Shown: positions 1 through 9,909 of the stretch, piece after piece
Position numbering within the stretch: position 1 is the first letter of the stretch
Layout: each line of letters opens with the position of its first letter
NCBI GenBank assembly: GCA_002245135.1
Contig: NGBS01001161.1
Span: forward strand, 1 to 64,000
From: Proteromonas lacertae
Lineage: Eukaryota > Sar > Bigyra > Opalinata > Proteromonadidae
Length of the DNA: 64,000 nucleotides
Reading direction: 5' to 3'
Notes under the pieces: generated by a model
Databases searched by the model: none
Told to the model about the DNA's origin: nothing
Seen by the model: the letters and a program-made list of their open reading frames with translations, nothing else
Program-made: the position numbers and the translations under genes

Positions 1-65
1 TTCATGCGATTTGAATACATACTTTATCTTATAGTCTAAATCTAACTTATTCTTTCTATTAATAC

Positions 66-489
66 TTATAACATGGCAGGATCAATTAGTTCATTTGGTA
101 GTATTATATCATCTTTAATATAAGGAAATCTTCTCAAAAATCCTTCATTTATAACATTGAGGATTTCATCCTCTGAATAGTATCCTAAAGGAATACGAAT
201 ATTATTATCATATGATATAGTTTGTAAAGGATCTATTTTTCCTGAATCTGGATCTATTTGTAATTCTTCTCCGTGTATATGGATTTTAAAGTAGTTATTA
301 ATGTCGAGTTGGATTGTTGGAAATGTTACTAATCGATGCAGACAATAATGTAATATTACGGTATCGTTCATCAACGCTGGGAACACGTATGGTTCTATGG
401 TATTCATCATGAGGAAGTTTGGGATCATAATCTTTTGTATTTACTATAAGCTTACGTTCAATATTATTAAAATCTTTCTTCTTTTGCAT
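66..489 (-). pseudogene. Putative virion protein of the Polinton-like element, broken
   Basis: Minus-strand coding-like sequence with viral codon use and about one break. It has no recognised catalytic motif. A segment reading IPLGYYSEDEILNVINE resembles the 'PxGYY...I..IN' motif that I recall from minor virion proteins of Polinton-like elements; this is a memory-based resemblance, not a search result. It is divergently arranged with the large plus-strand gene that begins near 545, with about 55 bp between them. Its 3' end is close to the window edge, so the full extent of the gene cannot be judged. Confidence 0.4.
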
Positions 490-544
490 AATTTAAAGAA
501 ATCTTAAAATAAATTCATTTAACAAATTCTTACTATTTTTGAAA

Positions 545-3500
545 CATGTACCGTAATAATATAGGACCTCCTAATATGTCGCAATAATGCGATAGATCCT
601 CCAGATCCAAATAATTATCCTCCGGTAAATCAAAATCCTCCAAATATAAATAGTAATTATGAAGCAAAATAATACCGTAATATACCTACTAGTAGATATT
701 TAGCTGTTCAACAACGAATACCTATGGGACCTGGTTTAAGTGATAAAGGAAGATTGTATGAAGTTCCTACTGATAAAAGAACTATATTTTTAAATGCACA
801 TAAAAGACCTTTTGATCCTCGTATTACAATGGGACATTCATCAGTATTCGTAATGACTTTTTGACAGTTATAACTCAAGGTACTATGAACAATAATGATG
901 CTGGAGTTTATCCTATTGATAATGAATTCACACACGTAAATGTTGTGCCAACTACTTTCCAAACAAAAACAAGATTGGCATTTATTCAGAAAAGCAGTAG
1001 AAAAAATAATTATGAGGCAAGCAGATTGTAATTATTGGTTGTTTTACATATATCAAAAATTAGATCATTACAGATTCGATGGTACACAACCAGTAGATGG
1101 TGATAATGCTTATGTTGAGGATTTGAGGATTGGTACTTATGGAAGTGAGTTTTTCAGAAAATTAGATTTTGGATTAGTTTACGATAGATTCTACAGATTT
1201 ATTAATAAAGTATTTGTTCCTACAATTAAATTATGGAAAAAGGATGATTATTTGAATGAAAAAAAGAATGTAGCATGTTATGCTATCCATAATATGATGT
1301 ATATGGTGGTTAGGCATTTAGTAACTATAAGAGAATATTATGAAAGTTTGTTTCCTAATAGAGAGTTAAATCAAAAAAGGCAAAGAAGAGATCCTGCTCA
1401 ATTAAGAATAGATATAGAGAAAACATTAAATAAAAATTTCAATATTCCTAATATTTTAGAATACGGAAGAGCATTAGGAGCAAAATGGAATCAAAACACT
1501 GTTAATGCTCAAGATAATCAAAGAAATAGACAACAGCAATTGATGATCAAGCAAATCATTATGGACAAAATTGGTGGACTCCACATTGGTGGACAAATAT
1601 GAATAATGCTCAACAAAATATTCCTAATAATAACAATAGAGATGCTCGATATGTTCCAGCTACAACAAAGGAAAAATTACATTATCTTAAATACAAACTT
1701 TTATCCTTTGCTAGGAAATTTCTTTTATGTAAACTTATATTTGCTCAAGATCAAAATGAATTAACTACATTAGCTATGCATGCTTTAGTAAAAACAGAAG
1801 TAGGAATGATAGTGTATATTACAAAGATGATAAGTAATTTAGATATATCTGTAAATCAAGTTCCAGGAAGGAGAGTAGCAAATCCTATAGATATTCCTAA
1901 TTTCAGTTTAGATTATGAATTTGATGATAGAGTGTATAGAAGATATCCACACAGATTATACGGATCTATGAGAGTAACTGATAAAGCTATTAATGATAAT
2001 CCTCATAATTATCCTAAACCAAGAATATATATTGGAAATCCTTTAGATTGGCCTACTTTTGGAACTACACGAAATCCATCCCCAACTTATAGAGGAGCCT
2101 GGTATTGGTATCCTACAGTTCCTAGATATGTGGATGCTCAATTAGGAGGTAGAGAATATATTTCTATGCCTGGCAAATTACATCCAAATCCATAGAGAAG
2201 AGGTCCAGAGGAAAATTATAGAGGATATAGAGGAAATATAGAAAATCAGAATAAAGTGATGCCTTATATGAGACGTCCTGATTGGAATTATCCTAATCAT
2301 ACTGAAATTCAACAAAAGACTGCACCTTATTGGGAAAATAAGATATTCTTTAATCGAAATAATAATATTCAAGGACCTACTAGAAATGATGATAAATGGA
2401 AACAACCAGGTGCTGATGCAGCTGTTCCAGGACATCAAGAGCATATGGAGATCCTGTATTTAAGAATTTAGATGAAAATGGGAATATTCGAGGTAAATTT
2501 GGTCCTTTGGAAGGTCCTTTAGATTATAAAGAATATGGTAATCCTATTAGCGCTGAAATGATATCAGCTATGGGAAATCAACGTGCTAGATATACTTGGC
2601 AAAATTTACCTGCAAATAGACAAGGAAGTTGGGGTAGTGGACAATGGTATTGTCCTCATTTACAAGATGGAGATGGTAGATATTATAGATATGTTCCAGA
2701 TATATTAAAAATAGAAGATTGGACTCACGACAGATATCCTAATGCTCGTTTTTAATGCTTTATTTAAGTATATGAGATTACCTTATATTCCCGAAGATCA
2801 TCCAATATTTGAAATGCTGCCAGGTATAGATCCTGCAAATGATCCTCAATGGACTATAATTGATGTAAATGTTCCACCAAATATGAATCAAAGAGAATGG
2901 CCGTATATATGGAGAAGAAAATTAGGAGTAAATAGAATGTATTTACCACCTCCAGGATGGTTACCAAAAGGTATTACTGAACATCAATTACAAAATATGT
3001 ACTACGATGTATTCTTAAATAAGTATAAAAATATGAATCAAGCAGATAAACTTGAATGGGGAACATACATAGGAACTCATCGTCCTATAGAAAGAATAGC
3101 AAGAGGATATTATGGAGGTGCAAGACAACCAAATGAAATGAATAGAGAGACAATTACTGTTAATAATGAATATTTGCAAAATATATTTGGAGATTATCAA
3201 ATTAATCCAGAAGAGAATAGAATGACATTAGATAAAAATGAAGCATCAAATTTAAATGCAGAGGAAATAGTTAAAGTGGATCAAGATATTACAAATGATG
3301 CAAGTAAAAATTGGCAACCACAAGAAGCTCATTATACTAAAGAATTGGATAAGAGTGAAATGATGAAAACAGCAGCTCAAAAAACAGATGAAGATTTTAG
3401 AAGTGCTTTAGATAATAATAATAGTAATCCTCCTCCTCCAGAAGAACAAGCTCCTACACCTCCACCTCCTCCTGTACAAGAAGAGGATGATGAGGATATA

Positions 3501-3779
3501 ACTCCTATTAAAGTAAAAAAAGGAAGAAGTGATGTTAATGAAGAAGATGAAGAAGAAAGGAAGAAAAGAAGAATAGTATATAATGATGAAGGCGATGTTG
3601 TTCAAGAGGATGATGATGATCAAATGGATGAAGATGATGATTTAGATGATCCTAATATCCGACCTCAAGATGTATTCGCAGAAGAGGATAATAGACAAAA
3701 AAGAAAACGAAGTGAAGCTGTTTTTGATGAGGATGATGTAAATGAAGAACCAATAAAAAGAGTTAAAATAAAACATTAA
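545..3779 (+). pseudogene. Large structural-type gene of the Polinton-like element, broken in several places
   Basis: This is about 3.2 kb of continuous plus-strand coding-like sequence in several pieces, with about five breaks. Codon use matches the neighbouring viral frames (CCT proline, GAT/GAG rich). The middle is rich in Tyr, Trp, Asn and Arg and has long helices. The last third (about 2,742-3,779) reads without interruption and ends in a low-complexity tail: proline clusters, then acidic runs alternating with Lys/Arg. Such tails are common in virion proteins that contact DNA or a core. I do not recognise the family. It could be one long virion protein or two adjacent genes. It is convergent with the protease gene and ends only 6 bp from it. 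Confidence 0.5.
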
Positions 3780-3785
3780 TTATTA

Positions 3786-4355
3786 TTATATTTTTCTAAA
3801 CTTGTTGGCTAATAACCTTGCTCTTTCCTCTCCTTTTACTGTATTGAAATTTGTTGCATCAACGAATGATAGGTTATGCAATAAAATATCTCTTAAAAAT
3901 AAAATAGCATGATATCCACAAGTGGACGTTGTTATCCTTTGATTAACAACTCCATTTATTTTCAGCTTATAATCTTGTTGAGGATCTGCTTTAAGATGCT
4001 TGATATACTTAACAAAGGACTTGGTATGTTCTGGCTTTTCTCCAAAACTATCATAATAAAGGAATTGATGTTTATCATTATCAATTACCAAACTCACCCA
4101 ATGACCAATCTTTTCAGGAGGATCCTTCCTCTTCAAAGTGCATATTATTACTCCCCACTTATTCAAATCCAGTTTAGGAATACTCTTGATTTCATCCCAT
4201 AAAAATACTCCCCCAAATCTACTTAACATTTCAGGAAAGTTTGATTTTATTACTTTAGGAATATCATAGTTAGATAAAGCCATGTCATATGGTTTCTTGG
4301 ATTTTTCACCATGCCCATATACTCTGTTATTAGTAAAGCATAAACGTAGTTTCAT
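3786..4355 (-). CDS. Adenain/Ulp1-like cysteine protease (Polinton PRO type)
   Basis: A 189-residue protease of the C5/C48 (adenain/Ulp1) superfamily, likely responsible for maturing virion proteins. The catalytic set is visible: His85 in GHWVSLVID, Asp102 in YYDSFG, Gln139 in VVNQRITT, and Cys146 in TSTCGYHAILFL. Order and spacing agree with adenovirus protease (His, Glu/Asp, Gln, Cys; about 200 residues). The upstream sequence on the minus strand contains the T-rich CATTTTCTTG word seen before other genes of this element. It is the only gene of the block on the minus strand apart from the one at 66-489. The frame is whole and no key residue is missing. A host SUMO-protease origin is less likely given the viral neighbours and codon use. 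Confidence 0.75.
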   Translation of the reverse strand: MKLRLCFTNNRVYGHGEKSKKPYDMALSNYDIPKVIKSNFPEMLSRFGGVFLWDEIKSIPKLDLNKWGVIICTLKRKDPPEKIGHWVSLVIDNDKHQFLYYDSFGEKPEHTKSFVKYIKHLKADPQQDYKLKINGVVNQRITTSTCGYHAILFLRDILLHNLSFVDATNFNTVKGEERARLLANKFRKI

Positions 4356-4442
4356 CCTAAAATTGCAAGAAAATGAGAAATGAATTCATTTTTAATTTTC
4401 TATTCATATTTGAAAACAACCAATCACATATGAGTGTTTTAG

Positions 4443-4829
4443 GTGGGCGTAAACGATCGTTATCGAAGAGGTAAATCCGTTTCAAGAAGAAGAAGAGGAC
4501 GAAGAGGAAGATCAAGTGGAAGGTACAAGTTTGGCTTGATGGGTAAACTTATAAGACATGAAGTACCGAATACAATGTTTCGAGGATTGAAGAAAGGAAG
4601 AGGAAAAGTAACTGAAGTTGCAAGCAAAGCTTTAGATATCATGAAGGTATTAGGGTTAGGAAAAGTAAGAGGAGGAATAAGATTTGGTGTAAATGGAGGT
4701 AGAAGACGTAGAAGAAGAGGCAGTCGAGCAAGAAGACATAGACATCGTACATACTGTATAAAAGGAGGAGCACATACAAGTATTCCTATGAAATTAAATA
4801 ATGTCCTTTTAAGTAAAATCTCATCTTAA
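4443..4829 (+). CDS. Arg-rich core-like DNA-binding protein
   Basis: A reading frame of about 128 residues with clusters of Arg near both ends (RRRRGRRGR near residue 20; RRRRRRGSRARRHRHR near residue 95) and a more ordinary hydrophobic/glycine middle that includes a KALDIMKVLGLGK helix. The composition matches small basic core proteins that condense DNA inside virions, such as adenovirus VII/mu. It is divergent from the protease gene, with about 87 bp between them that hold a T-rich promoter-like stretch. The frame opens without a clear ATG at its left edge, so the start is uncertain. Function is inferred from composition and context only. Confidence 0.5.
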   Translation: MGVNDRYRRGKSVSRRRRGRRGRSSGRYKFGLMGKLIRHEVPNTMFRGLKKGRGKVTEVASKALDIMKVLGLGKVRGGIRFGVNGGRRRRRRGSRARRHRHRTYCIKGGAHTSIPMKLNNVLLSKISS

Positions 4830-4869
4830 ATTTTTATTATTATTTTTATTTTTGTTTTTCTATATAAAA

Positions 4870-5373
4870 ATGAATCCATATTACAATAACAATAGAAATC
4901 AATCATATTATCAGAATTACGATGATGGATTTTATGATGATTATTACGATGATGATGACTATTTATCTAAAAGTGCTCAAATAGACTTACAAATACTAAG
5001 TCAATTACAAGGATTGAACAGTGCATTTCAAACAGCATCTACTGCTCCTAGGAGAAAGCTTACATCAGAACAATATAAGAATAGGATTAAAAGTTTGGAA
5101 AAAGCTCGAAAAGCAAAAAAGGAAAAAACTAAAAAAACTGCTCCCAAAAAGAAAGTTGTAGAAGTAAGTTCAAGTGAGGATGAGGATGAGGAATCTAAAA
5201 AGTCAGTAGAGAGTGAAGGATCAGATGAAGAGGAAATTACAGAAAAGAAATCCTCTGATAAAAGCAAATTAAAGGATCCTCCAAAGAATGCTCCAATTGG
5301 TGAAGCCAAAGTAGAAAAAATTAACGGAATTATTATAGATCCTAGTAAGGAAGCATTTGCTCCATTTTATTAA
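4870..5373 (+). CDS. Tyr/Asn-rich and Lys/Glu low-complexity viral protein
   Basis: I start this at the ATG after TATATAAAAA at 4,870 (167 residues) because that places a T-rich promoter-like stretch just upstream. The N-terminus is rich in Asn and Tyr followed by Asp/Tyr. A short helical segment follows (AQIDLQILSQLQGLN), then a Lys-rich block and an acidic Ser/Glu block. No known domain is visible. It sits between the Arg-rich protein and the 5,414 gene, all on the plus strand with gaps of 40 bp. It is probably a disordered virion or DNA-associated protein; this is inference. Confidence 0.5.
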   Translation: MNPYYNNNRNQSYYQNYDDGFYDDYYDDDDYLSKSAQIDLQILSQLQGLNSAFQTASTAPRRKLTSEQYKNRIKSLEKARKAKKEKTKKTAPKKKVVEVSSSEDEDEESKKSVESEGSDEEEITEKKSSDKSKLKDPPKNAPIGEAKVEKINGIIIDPSKEAFAPFY

Positions 5374-5413
5374 AATTTATATTTTTAATTCATTTTTGTT
5401 TTTCTTGGGTAAT

Positions 5414-6007
5414 ATGAAAAAATCAAATATTATTAACAAATTGATCACTGAATTGGCAAACAGAGTATCTTCTAGGATAGGCAAGAGATCTCATAAAAGA
5501 AAATACAAAAGAAAAATAAATAAAAGTTTCAAGAGATTAGCATATGATATGGATGCTCCTGAATTAGTATACAATGTTAACCAATCTAGATTGGATCATT
5601 TACAAGGAATGCAATTCGATAGCCAATTACAGAAAATAAATGAACTGAAAAACAACTTAATAGATATTAATAAAAAAATAACTGACTATGAAGGAATGGA
5701 ATCTCTACCAATTAATGAGGAAAACAAAGATGAAATTTTCAAAAGAGAACAAGAAATGATAAAATTAAATTTAGGAAAACAAAGATTAGAAAATCAATTG
5801 AAGATGATGAAAGGAGGATTTATGTTTGGAGCTTCTGATCCTCTAACAAGAAGTGTTCCATATGGAAGGACAGGAAGTATAAGAGATTCTTTATTACCAA
5901 GAATGTATGATCCTAAATCAATTCCTACAGGAGGATTAAATTATGATCCTTTAAAAGATGGCGTTGGAGATGCAGATATAAGTAATTTTTTAAAAAGTAA
6001 TTTTTAA
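5414..6007 (+). CDS. Basic, coiled-coil viral protein
   Basis: 197 residues from the ATG at 5,414, directly after TTTCTTGGGTAAT, which matches the promoter word shared by other genes of the element. The N-terminal 45 residues are strongly basic (RIGKRSHKRKYKRKINKSFK). A coiled-coil region follows at about 65-135 (repeated Leu/Ile heptads with Lys/Glu), then a Gly/Pro-rich C-terminus (GGFMFGASDPLTRS, YDPKSIPTGGLNYDP). A small DNA-binding or scaffold protein of the virion would fit, but no family is recognised. The next frame begins within 15 bp of the stop. Confidence 0.5.
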   Translation: MKKSNIINKLITELANRVSSRIGKRSHKRKYKRKINKSFKRLAYDMDAPELVYNVNQSRLDHLQGMQFDSQLQKINELKNNLIDINKKITDYEGMESLPINEENKDEIFKREQEMIKLNLGKQRLENQLKMMKGGFMFGASDPLTRSVPYGRTGSIRDSLLPRMYDPKSIPTGGLNYDPLKDGVGDADISNFLKSNF

Positions 6008-6020
6008 TTCTTATTATATT

Positions 6021-6716
6021 TTGTTTATAGGTTTGAATGAAAGAAATGAGGACAATTCTCGAAATATTAAGATTAATAAACTTATAGTTGAAAATCCTTA
6101 TCCCTCTATCAATATTGTTCCTCCAGAAAGACCTCTTACAGTTCAACAAACACCTACTTTTACAACTTTAGGAAGAACAACAGAAACTCCTATATCCTCT
6201 TTTGTTAATGAAAGAAAATTATCGGAAATGTATATTGAACCAAAGAATTATTTTCCATCAAAAACTTCAGGGTATGCTCAAACAGATGAACCTCAGTTGT
6301 TAAAACACTGGGTTAATCCTTCAGTTAATTTACCGCCTCCTGAAAGATCATTTAGTACAGAGGAAACTAATACAAATCCTCCTCCTGAATATAAAGATGC
6401 ACAAACAGATGTGTATAAACCATTTCCTCCACCTCCTCCAGAAACTAAAACTGCAAGTACTATGTTTGATCCTCCACCTTTTCAACCAAAATGGAGTATT
6501 ATGAATCGTCCTATAAAAAATTACATTACTCCAGATGATCCTTATTATGAAAATTATATTGCACAAATGAATAGACAAGCAACATATAATCATGCTGTAT
6601 TAGATCATCCTAGATATATGACACCAGAACAAAGAGCAAAATATAGTATACCTGATATCAATGAGATGGGACAAAGATATGATAATTTTAGAAAAGAAAA
6701 TTCTCATTATTTTTAA
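6021..6716 (+). CDS. Proline-rich viral protein
   Basis: A reading frame of about 230 residues with repeated proline motifs (VPPERP, LPPPERS, NPPPEYKD, PFPPPPPETK) in the middle and a more hydrophilic C-terminus (PEQRAKYSIPDINEMGQRYD). It has no ATG at the very start of the open stretch, so the 5' end is unclear. The repeated PP-E-[RY] pattern at about 30-40 residue spacing suggests a linear array of short binding motifs for a partner protein. Related motifs occur in virion proteins that link core and shell, but nothing identifies it firmly. Confidence 0.45.
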   Translation: MFIGLNERNEDNSRNIKINKLIVENPYPSINIVPPERPLTVQQTPTFTTLGRTTETPISSFVNERKLSEMYIEPKNYFPSKTSGYAQTDEPQLLKHWVNPSVNLPPPERSFSTEETNTNPPPEYKDAQTDVYKPFPPPPPETKTASTMFDPPPFQPKWSIMNRPIKNYITPDDPYYENYIAQMNRQATYNHAVLDHPRYMTPEQRAKYSIPDINEMGQRYDNFRKENSHYF

Positions 6717-6814
6717 AATACATCAAAATACAAAATCCAGATTTTCCGTTGTTAACCAATCAAATGTTAGCAATTAAAATTTAAGTATTGTATAACTGAT
6801 ATTTTATTTTCAAT

Positions 6815-6830
6815 TTTCTTGTTGGTTTTT
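6815..6830 (+). promoter_or_regulatory. Candidate viral promoter word TTTCTTGTTGGTTTTT
   Basis: This sits 9 bp before the ATG at 6,839. Near-identical words occur at 8,435-8,449 and 8,901-8,915, and shorter forms (TTTCTTGGGT) at 5,401-5,410 and 7,143-7,152. In every case it lies just upstream of a frame of the same element, usually within a run of T. Confidence 0.5.
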
Positions 6831-6838
6831 AAGAAAAA

Positions 6839-7114
6839 ATGTATTCAGATTTACATCTTGATTATCCTAATACTCAATTGAGGATGGCATCATTGAAGGA
6901 ATTAGAAAAAGGAGTATATACTATTGTTATAGCGGACAACATGGAGGAAAGATTAAAGAATTGGAAGATTCGCATTTATTACGGTTGTAGCGATATTCAT
7001 TTCAATTTTCTATACCATGGAAATGAAATAGAATTATCAGTACCTACCAAAACTGAACCGAAAGTAGAAGGACCAGTTTCTGAAGATCAAATAATAATGA
7101 GGCATTTATTCTAA
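6839..7114 (+). CDS. Small viral protein, 91 residues
   Basis: 91 residues, starting 9 bp after a clear copy of the shared promoter word. The frame is whole. The sequence looks like a compact beta-rich domain (YTIVIADNMEERLKNWKIRIYYG, then HFNFLYHGNEIELSVPT), with an acidic end. No family is recognised. A small capsid-associated or cement-type protein would be one possibility, but the sequence gives no direct sign of it. Confidence 0.5.
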   Translation: MYSDLHLDYPNTQLRMASLKELEKGVYTIVIADNMEERLKNWKIRIYYGCSDIHFNFLYHGNEIELSVPTKTEPKVEGPVSEDQIIMRHLF

Positions 7115-7185
7115 AAAGGATTTTGATCTTATTTGTGTTTATTTTCTTGGGTTTATTTCATTTTCATTTTTCTTTCTATTTTCTT

Positions 7186-7590
7186 ATGAAACAGGATAAT
7201 CTTGACTATATTGATTTTGGGTTGTTTGAAAATATAAATAAGAGGAAATGGTGGGATATGGAGGAAATTTCTATATCTCATGAATATAGTAAGTTAGATG
7301 AATATTATGAGGATTATAAGTTATGTGTGGAGGAATATAAAGATTATTTACAATATGTTAAAAAGAAGAAAAACAAGAAGAAGGAAGAAAATATTCCTCA
7401 ATCATTAGAGAGACTCCAAATGAGCATTGAGGATAGTCGATCCTCCTATCAAAGGAAACATGCGGAAATTGCAGGAAAGGATTTGGAAGATAAGGAACAT
7501 ATCGATTATCTGCTTGATTTTAGATTACGACAAAGAAAAGGAAGAAGAAAGGAAAAATGTAAAGAAAAGGAAAACAATTTGATTGGTTAA
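7186..7590 (+). CDS. Charged helical viral protein
   Basis: 134 residues from the ATG at 7,186. An upstream in-frame extension exists, but it reads through the T-rich promoter-like stretch and would be a poly-Phe leader, so I exclude it. The protein is almost entirely helical and charged (YYEDYKLCVEEYKDYLQYVKK, then KKKNKKKEEN) and ends with a basic RRKEKCKEKEN tail. No motif is recognised. The next gene begins about 90 bp downstream. Confidence 0.45.
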   Translation: MKQDNLDYIDFGLFENINKRKWWDMEEISISHEYSKLDEYYEDYKLCVEEYKDYLQYVKKKKNKKKEENIPQSLERLQMSIEDSRSSYQRKHAEIAGKDLEDKEHIDYLLDFRLRQRKGRRKEKCKEKENNLIG

Positions 7591-7678
7591 TTAGAATTTT
7601 ACTAATTTCTTGATTTTATTTTAATTAAGTATTTTCTAAAACTTTTTGAAAACTTATCATAAATTTAAAAATCAAAAA

Positions 7679-8407
7679 ATGAATTCCGATTTGCAAGATG
7701 ATATGAACATAAGTTCATTTCCTAGTTCACCAAAGGTTGCTCCTCCTCCACTCATTATTCCTCAATTAGATGAATCTAAGGTACTTACAAAAGAGAATTT
7801 TGATAACTTTATTTTTAGCAACTCTCATTTTTGGGATATTATGGTGAATCATACAAGAAGTATGACAGAGATCCTTTTAAGAAATCTAATTGATGGATTA
7901 AGCTTATACAGGATAGCAAATGCAAGACAAGAGGATTTTATTGATTTCCTCACTGCTTGGAAATCAAAAATTCCTTTATCAGATTTTAAAATAGGAATTA
8001 ATCCTATCGAACCATTTGCAGATGATGATGAAGAGGAAGAAGATGATAAAGTCATTCCTATTCCTAAAAAGAAGAAGGAATCAGCTCCAGTACCAGAAGG
8101 ATCACAAAAGTGTTCTACATGCAACAAAATCCTTCCTTTGGAAAACTTTGCAACAAAGCCAAACGGTGACAAAAACAAAAGTTGTGAAAGATGTCGTTTA
8201 AAAAAGAAGGAGTATTATGATAAACAAAGACAACAAAAGAAACAAAGAAATGTTAAAGAGGAAGATTCAAGTAGTGGAAAAGTAAAAGTTGAATTATGTC
8301 CTAAACCAGCTCCAAAGAAAAGAAAGATTGATGTTGTCATTCCCTCTGCAATGGATGAGGATCCTGATGATGATGAGGAAATAGATAGTGAGGAAATGGA
8401 AATATAA
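7679..8407 (+). CDS. Zinc-finger viral protein with acidic tail
   Basis: 242 residues from the ATG at 7,679. An N-terminal helical region (about 1-110) is followed by an acidic stretch and then a four-cysteine finger, CSTCNKILPLENFATK...CERCRLKKKEYYDKQ (two CxxC pairs 20 residues apart). After that come a basic KKQRN region, a second basic KKRKID segment resembling a nuclear localisation signal, and an acidic C-terminus. This kind of CxxC...CxxC finger followed by KKEYYxK is common in proteins of large DNA viruses. A DNA- or RNA-binding regulator is likely; the exact role is unknown. Confidence 0.55.
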   Translation: MNSDLQDDMNISSFPSSPKVAPPPLIIPQLDESKVLTKENFDNFIFSNSHFWDIMVNHTRSMTEILLRNLIDGLSLYRIANARQEDFIDFLTAWKSKIPLSDFKIGINPIEPFADDDEEEEDDKVIPIPKKKKESAPVPEGSQKCSTCNKILPLENFATKPNGDKNKSCERCRLKKKEYYDKQRQQKKQRNVKEEDSSSGKVKVELCPKPAPKKRKIDVVIPSAMDEDPDDDEEIDSEEMEI

Positions 8408-8434
8408 ATTCTAATATTAATCTTTATTTTCATA

Positions 8435-8449
8435 TTTCTTGTTGTTTTT
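8435..8449 (+). promoter_or_regulatory. Candidate viral promoter word TTTCTTGTTGTTTTT
   Basis: Lies 21 bp before the ATG at 8,471 and is followed by TATATTTATATAAAA, a TATA-like stretch. The 15-base word is identical to the copy at 8,901-8,915. Confidence 0.5.
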
Positions 8450-8470
8450 GGAATATATATTTATATAAAA

Positions 8471-8875
8471 ATGCCTAGATATAGAATTAATACTTTTTCA
8501 TTAAAAGCAAATAATGTTGGACCTGTAGTTTGCAAATTATACAGGTATATGGTAATAGATAGAGGAAATACATATCAGCTTATATGGTATATCAAATTTA
8601 ATCCTCAAGTATTACAGAATATTATTATGGGTGGAGATAGATGGATTCATGTAGTACCATATCGTACTAGCGATGTTAATGATGAACCAGAATTATGGTT
8701 TATTGGAACCGGAATGAGATCTATGCAACTTGATTTACCTGAATTAATCTTTAATCCAACTCCTAATCCTCCAATTTTGCTTCGTGGAAATCTTAACGTA
8801 AGACAAAGAAGATATTTACAGCTTCATTTATTATATGATCCTTTAGATGAAGATGATGATGATGATGATGAATAA
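8471..8875 (+). CDS. Small beta-rich viral protein with poly-Asp end
   Basis: 134 residues, whole frame, starting just after the promoter word and a TATA-like stretch. The body alternates hydrophobic and polar residues in a beta-strand pattern (CKLYRYMVIDRGNTYQLIWY, then WIHVVPYRT, then LWFIGTGMRSMQLDL), which suggests a single jelly-roll-like or beta-sandwich domain. It ends in an Asp run. It could be a minor virion protein. No homologue is recognised by eye. Confidence 0.45.
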   Translation: MPRYRINTFSLKANNVGPVVCKLYRYMVIDRGNTYQLIWYIKFNPQVLQNIIMGGDRWIHVVPYRTSDVNDEPELWFIGTGMRSMQLDLPELIFNPTPNPPILLRGNLNVRQRRYLQLHLLYDPLDEDDDDDDE

Positions 8876-8900
8876 AACAATAATTAATTTCATTTTTAAT

Positions 8901-8915
8901 TTTCTTGTTGTTTTT
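8901..8915 (+). promoter_or_regulatory. Candidate viral promoter word TTTCTTGTTGTTTTT
   Basis: Identical 15-base word 26 bp upstream of the ATG at 8,942, followed by GTATATTATA. Confidence 0.5.
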
Positions 8916-8941
8916 GTATATTATACTCTCATAATTACAAA

Positions 8942-9271
8942 ATGTTATCAAAAAATAATGAGACTGTCTTAGAGACAAATGTTGAGGAAATCAAGGAAAG
9001 TATAGGAATCCTCTTAGTATATGTCATCCTTTGGGTTGTAACAGAAGTCATCAAAATTGTGTATTATACTTATAAAGCATACTGTCCTCCTAAAGTCATT
9101 GAAGTTGTGGAGGAAATTCAACATAATTTAGGAAGTGCAAATAAAAAAGAGGATGATGAGGAAGAGGATATTATTGAAGAAAATGAAGAATTATCCTCTA
9201 TAAACAGAACATATAGAACAAGTAGTGGAAGATTACACTATCCTCCATCAAAATTCTCTGATACAATTTAG
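8942..9271 (+). CDS. Single-pass membrane viral protein
   Basis: 109 residues. An N-terminal polar region (about 1-20) is followed by one clear transmembrane segment (about residues 21-45, SIGILLVYVILWVVTEVIKI), then a Cys-Pro-Pro and an acidic cytoplasmic-type tail ending in a basic/polar stretch. Its short length, position behind the viral promoter word and single membrane span are consistent with a virion membrane or exit protein. The family is unknown. Confidence 0.5.
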   Translation: MLSKNNETVLETNVEEIKESIGILLVYVILWVVTEVIKIVYYTYKAYCPPKVIEVVEEIQHNLGSANKKEDDEEEDIIEENEELSSINRTYRTSSGRLHYPPSKFSDTI

Positions 9272-9358
9272 AGGATATTATTGAATATTTTAAATCATTA
9301 ATAACATATTTTTTCTAAGTTCCTATTTTTGGGTTATTAAAAAATCCTCTATTTTTAT

Positions 9359-9442
9359 AAAAAGTAACGGTTTTGATGACGCACTTAAATCCTCCAATCA
9401 TAATCGACCGTTACTTTTTAAGTAAATTTGCCGTTACTTTTC
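9359..9442. repeat. Inverted and direct copies of AAAAGTAACGG
   Basis: AAAAGTAACGG at about 9,360-9,370 faces CCGTTACTTTT at 9,408-9,418, and a second same-direction copy lies at 9,431-9,441. The cluster is in a 215-bp gene-free gap between 9,271 and 9,489 of the viral block. It could be a replication or promoter element, or a structured transcript end. Nothing else is seen in the gap except T-rich runs. Confidence 0.5.
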
Positions 9443-9488
9443 ATTCGGAGTTTTCCTGCCATTTTTTATGGTTAGAAATTATATAAAA

Positions 9489-9850
9489 ATGAGTATAAAT
9501 ACTGCTGAAATTTTAAAGTTAACAGTTGCTACAGCTGATGCAACTAAGTATAGATTCATTTATAATATAATGCAGGACTTTTGCAAAGTTCCTAGGAAGT
9601 AAACCATTCTATCCTAGTGAAAAATGGAGCAAGGAGGATGATGCTGTTGTGAGAGGATTATACTCTCAACTTGGTGCATTTATTAATCAACTAAATGACA
9701 ATCCTGCTGGAGTATATTTTGTATGTATTATACTTGCAATAGACTTGGAAACATTATGAAATGGAGGAAAAGAAGGAAATGGAGGAAAAGGAGGAAAGTG
9801 AAAAAGAGGAAAAAGAGGAAAAGGAAGAAATGGAGGAAAAGGAGGAAAGT
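9489..9850 (+). other. Short viral coding-like segments upstream of the coiled-coil gene
   Basis: After TATATAAAA an ATG at 9,489 opens a short frame (MSINTAEILKLTVATADATK). A Glu/Lys repeat segment follows (about 9,760-9,865, units of EEKEE). An AT-only GT...AG stretch follows at about 9,866-9,903, just before the 9,910 frame. The pieces could belong with the downstream gene or be separate small frames; I leave them unassigned. Confidence 0.3.
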
Positions 9851-9909
9851 CAGAAAAATCCTGAGGTATATTTGATTATTTATATATATATATATATACA
9901 TAGAAATGG

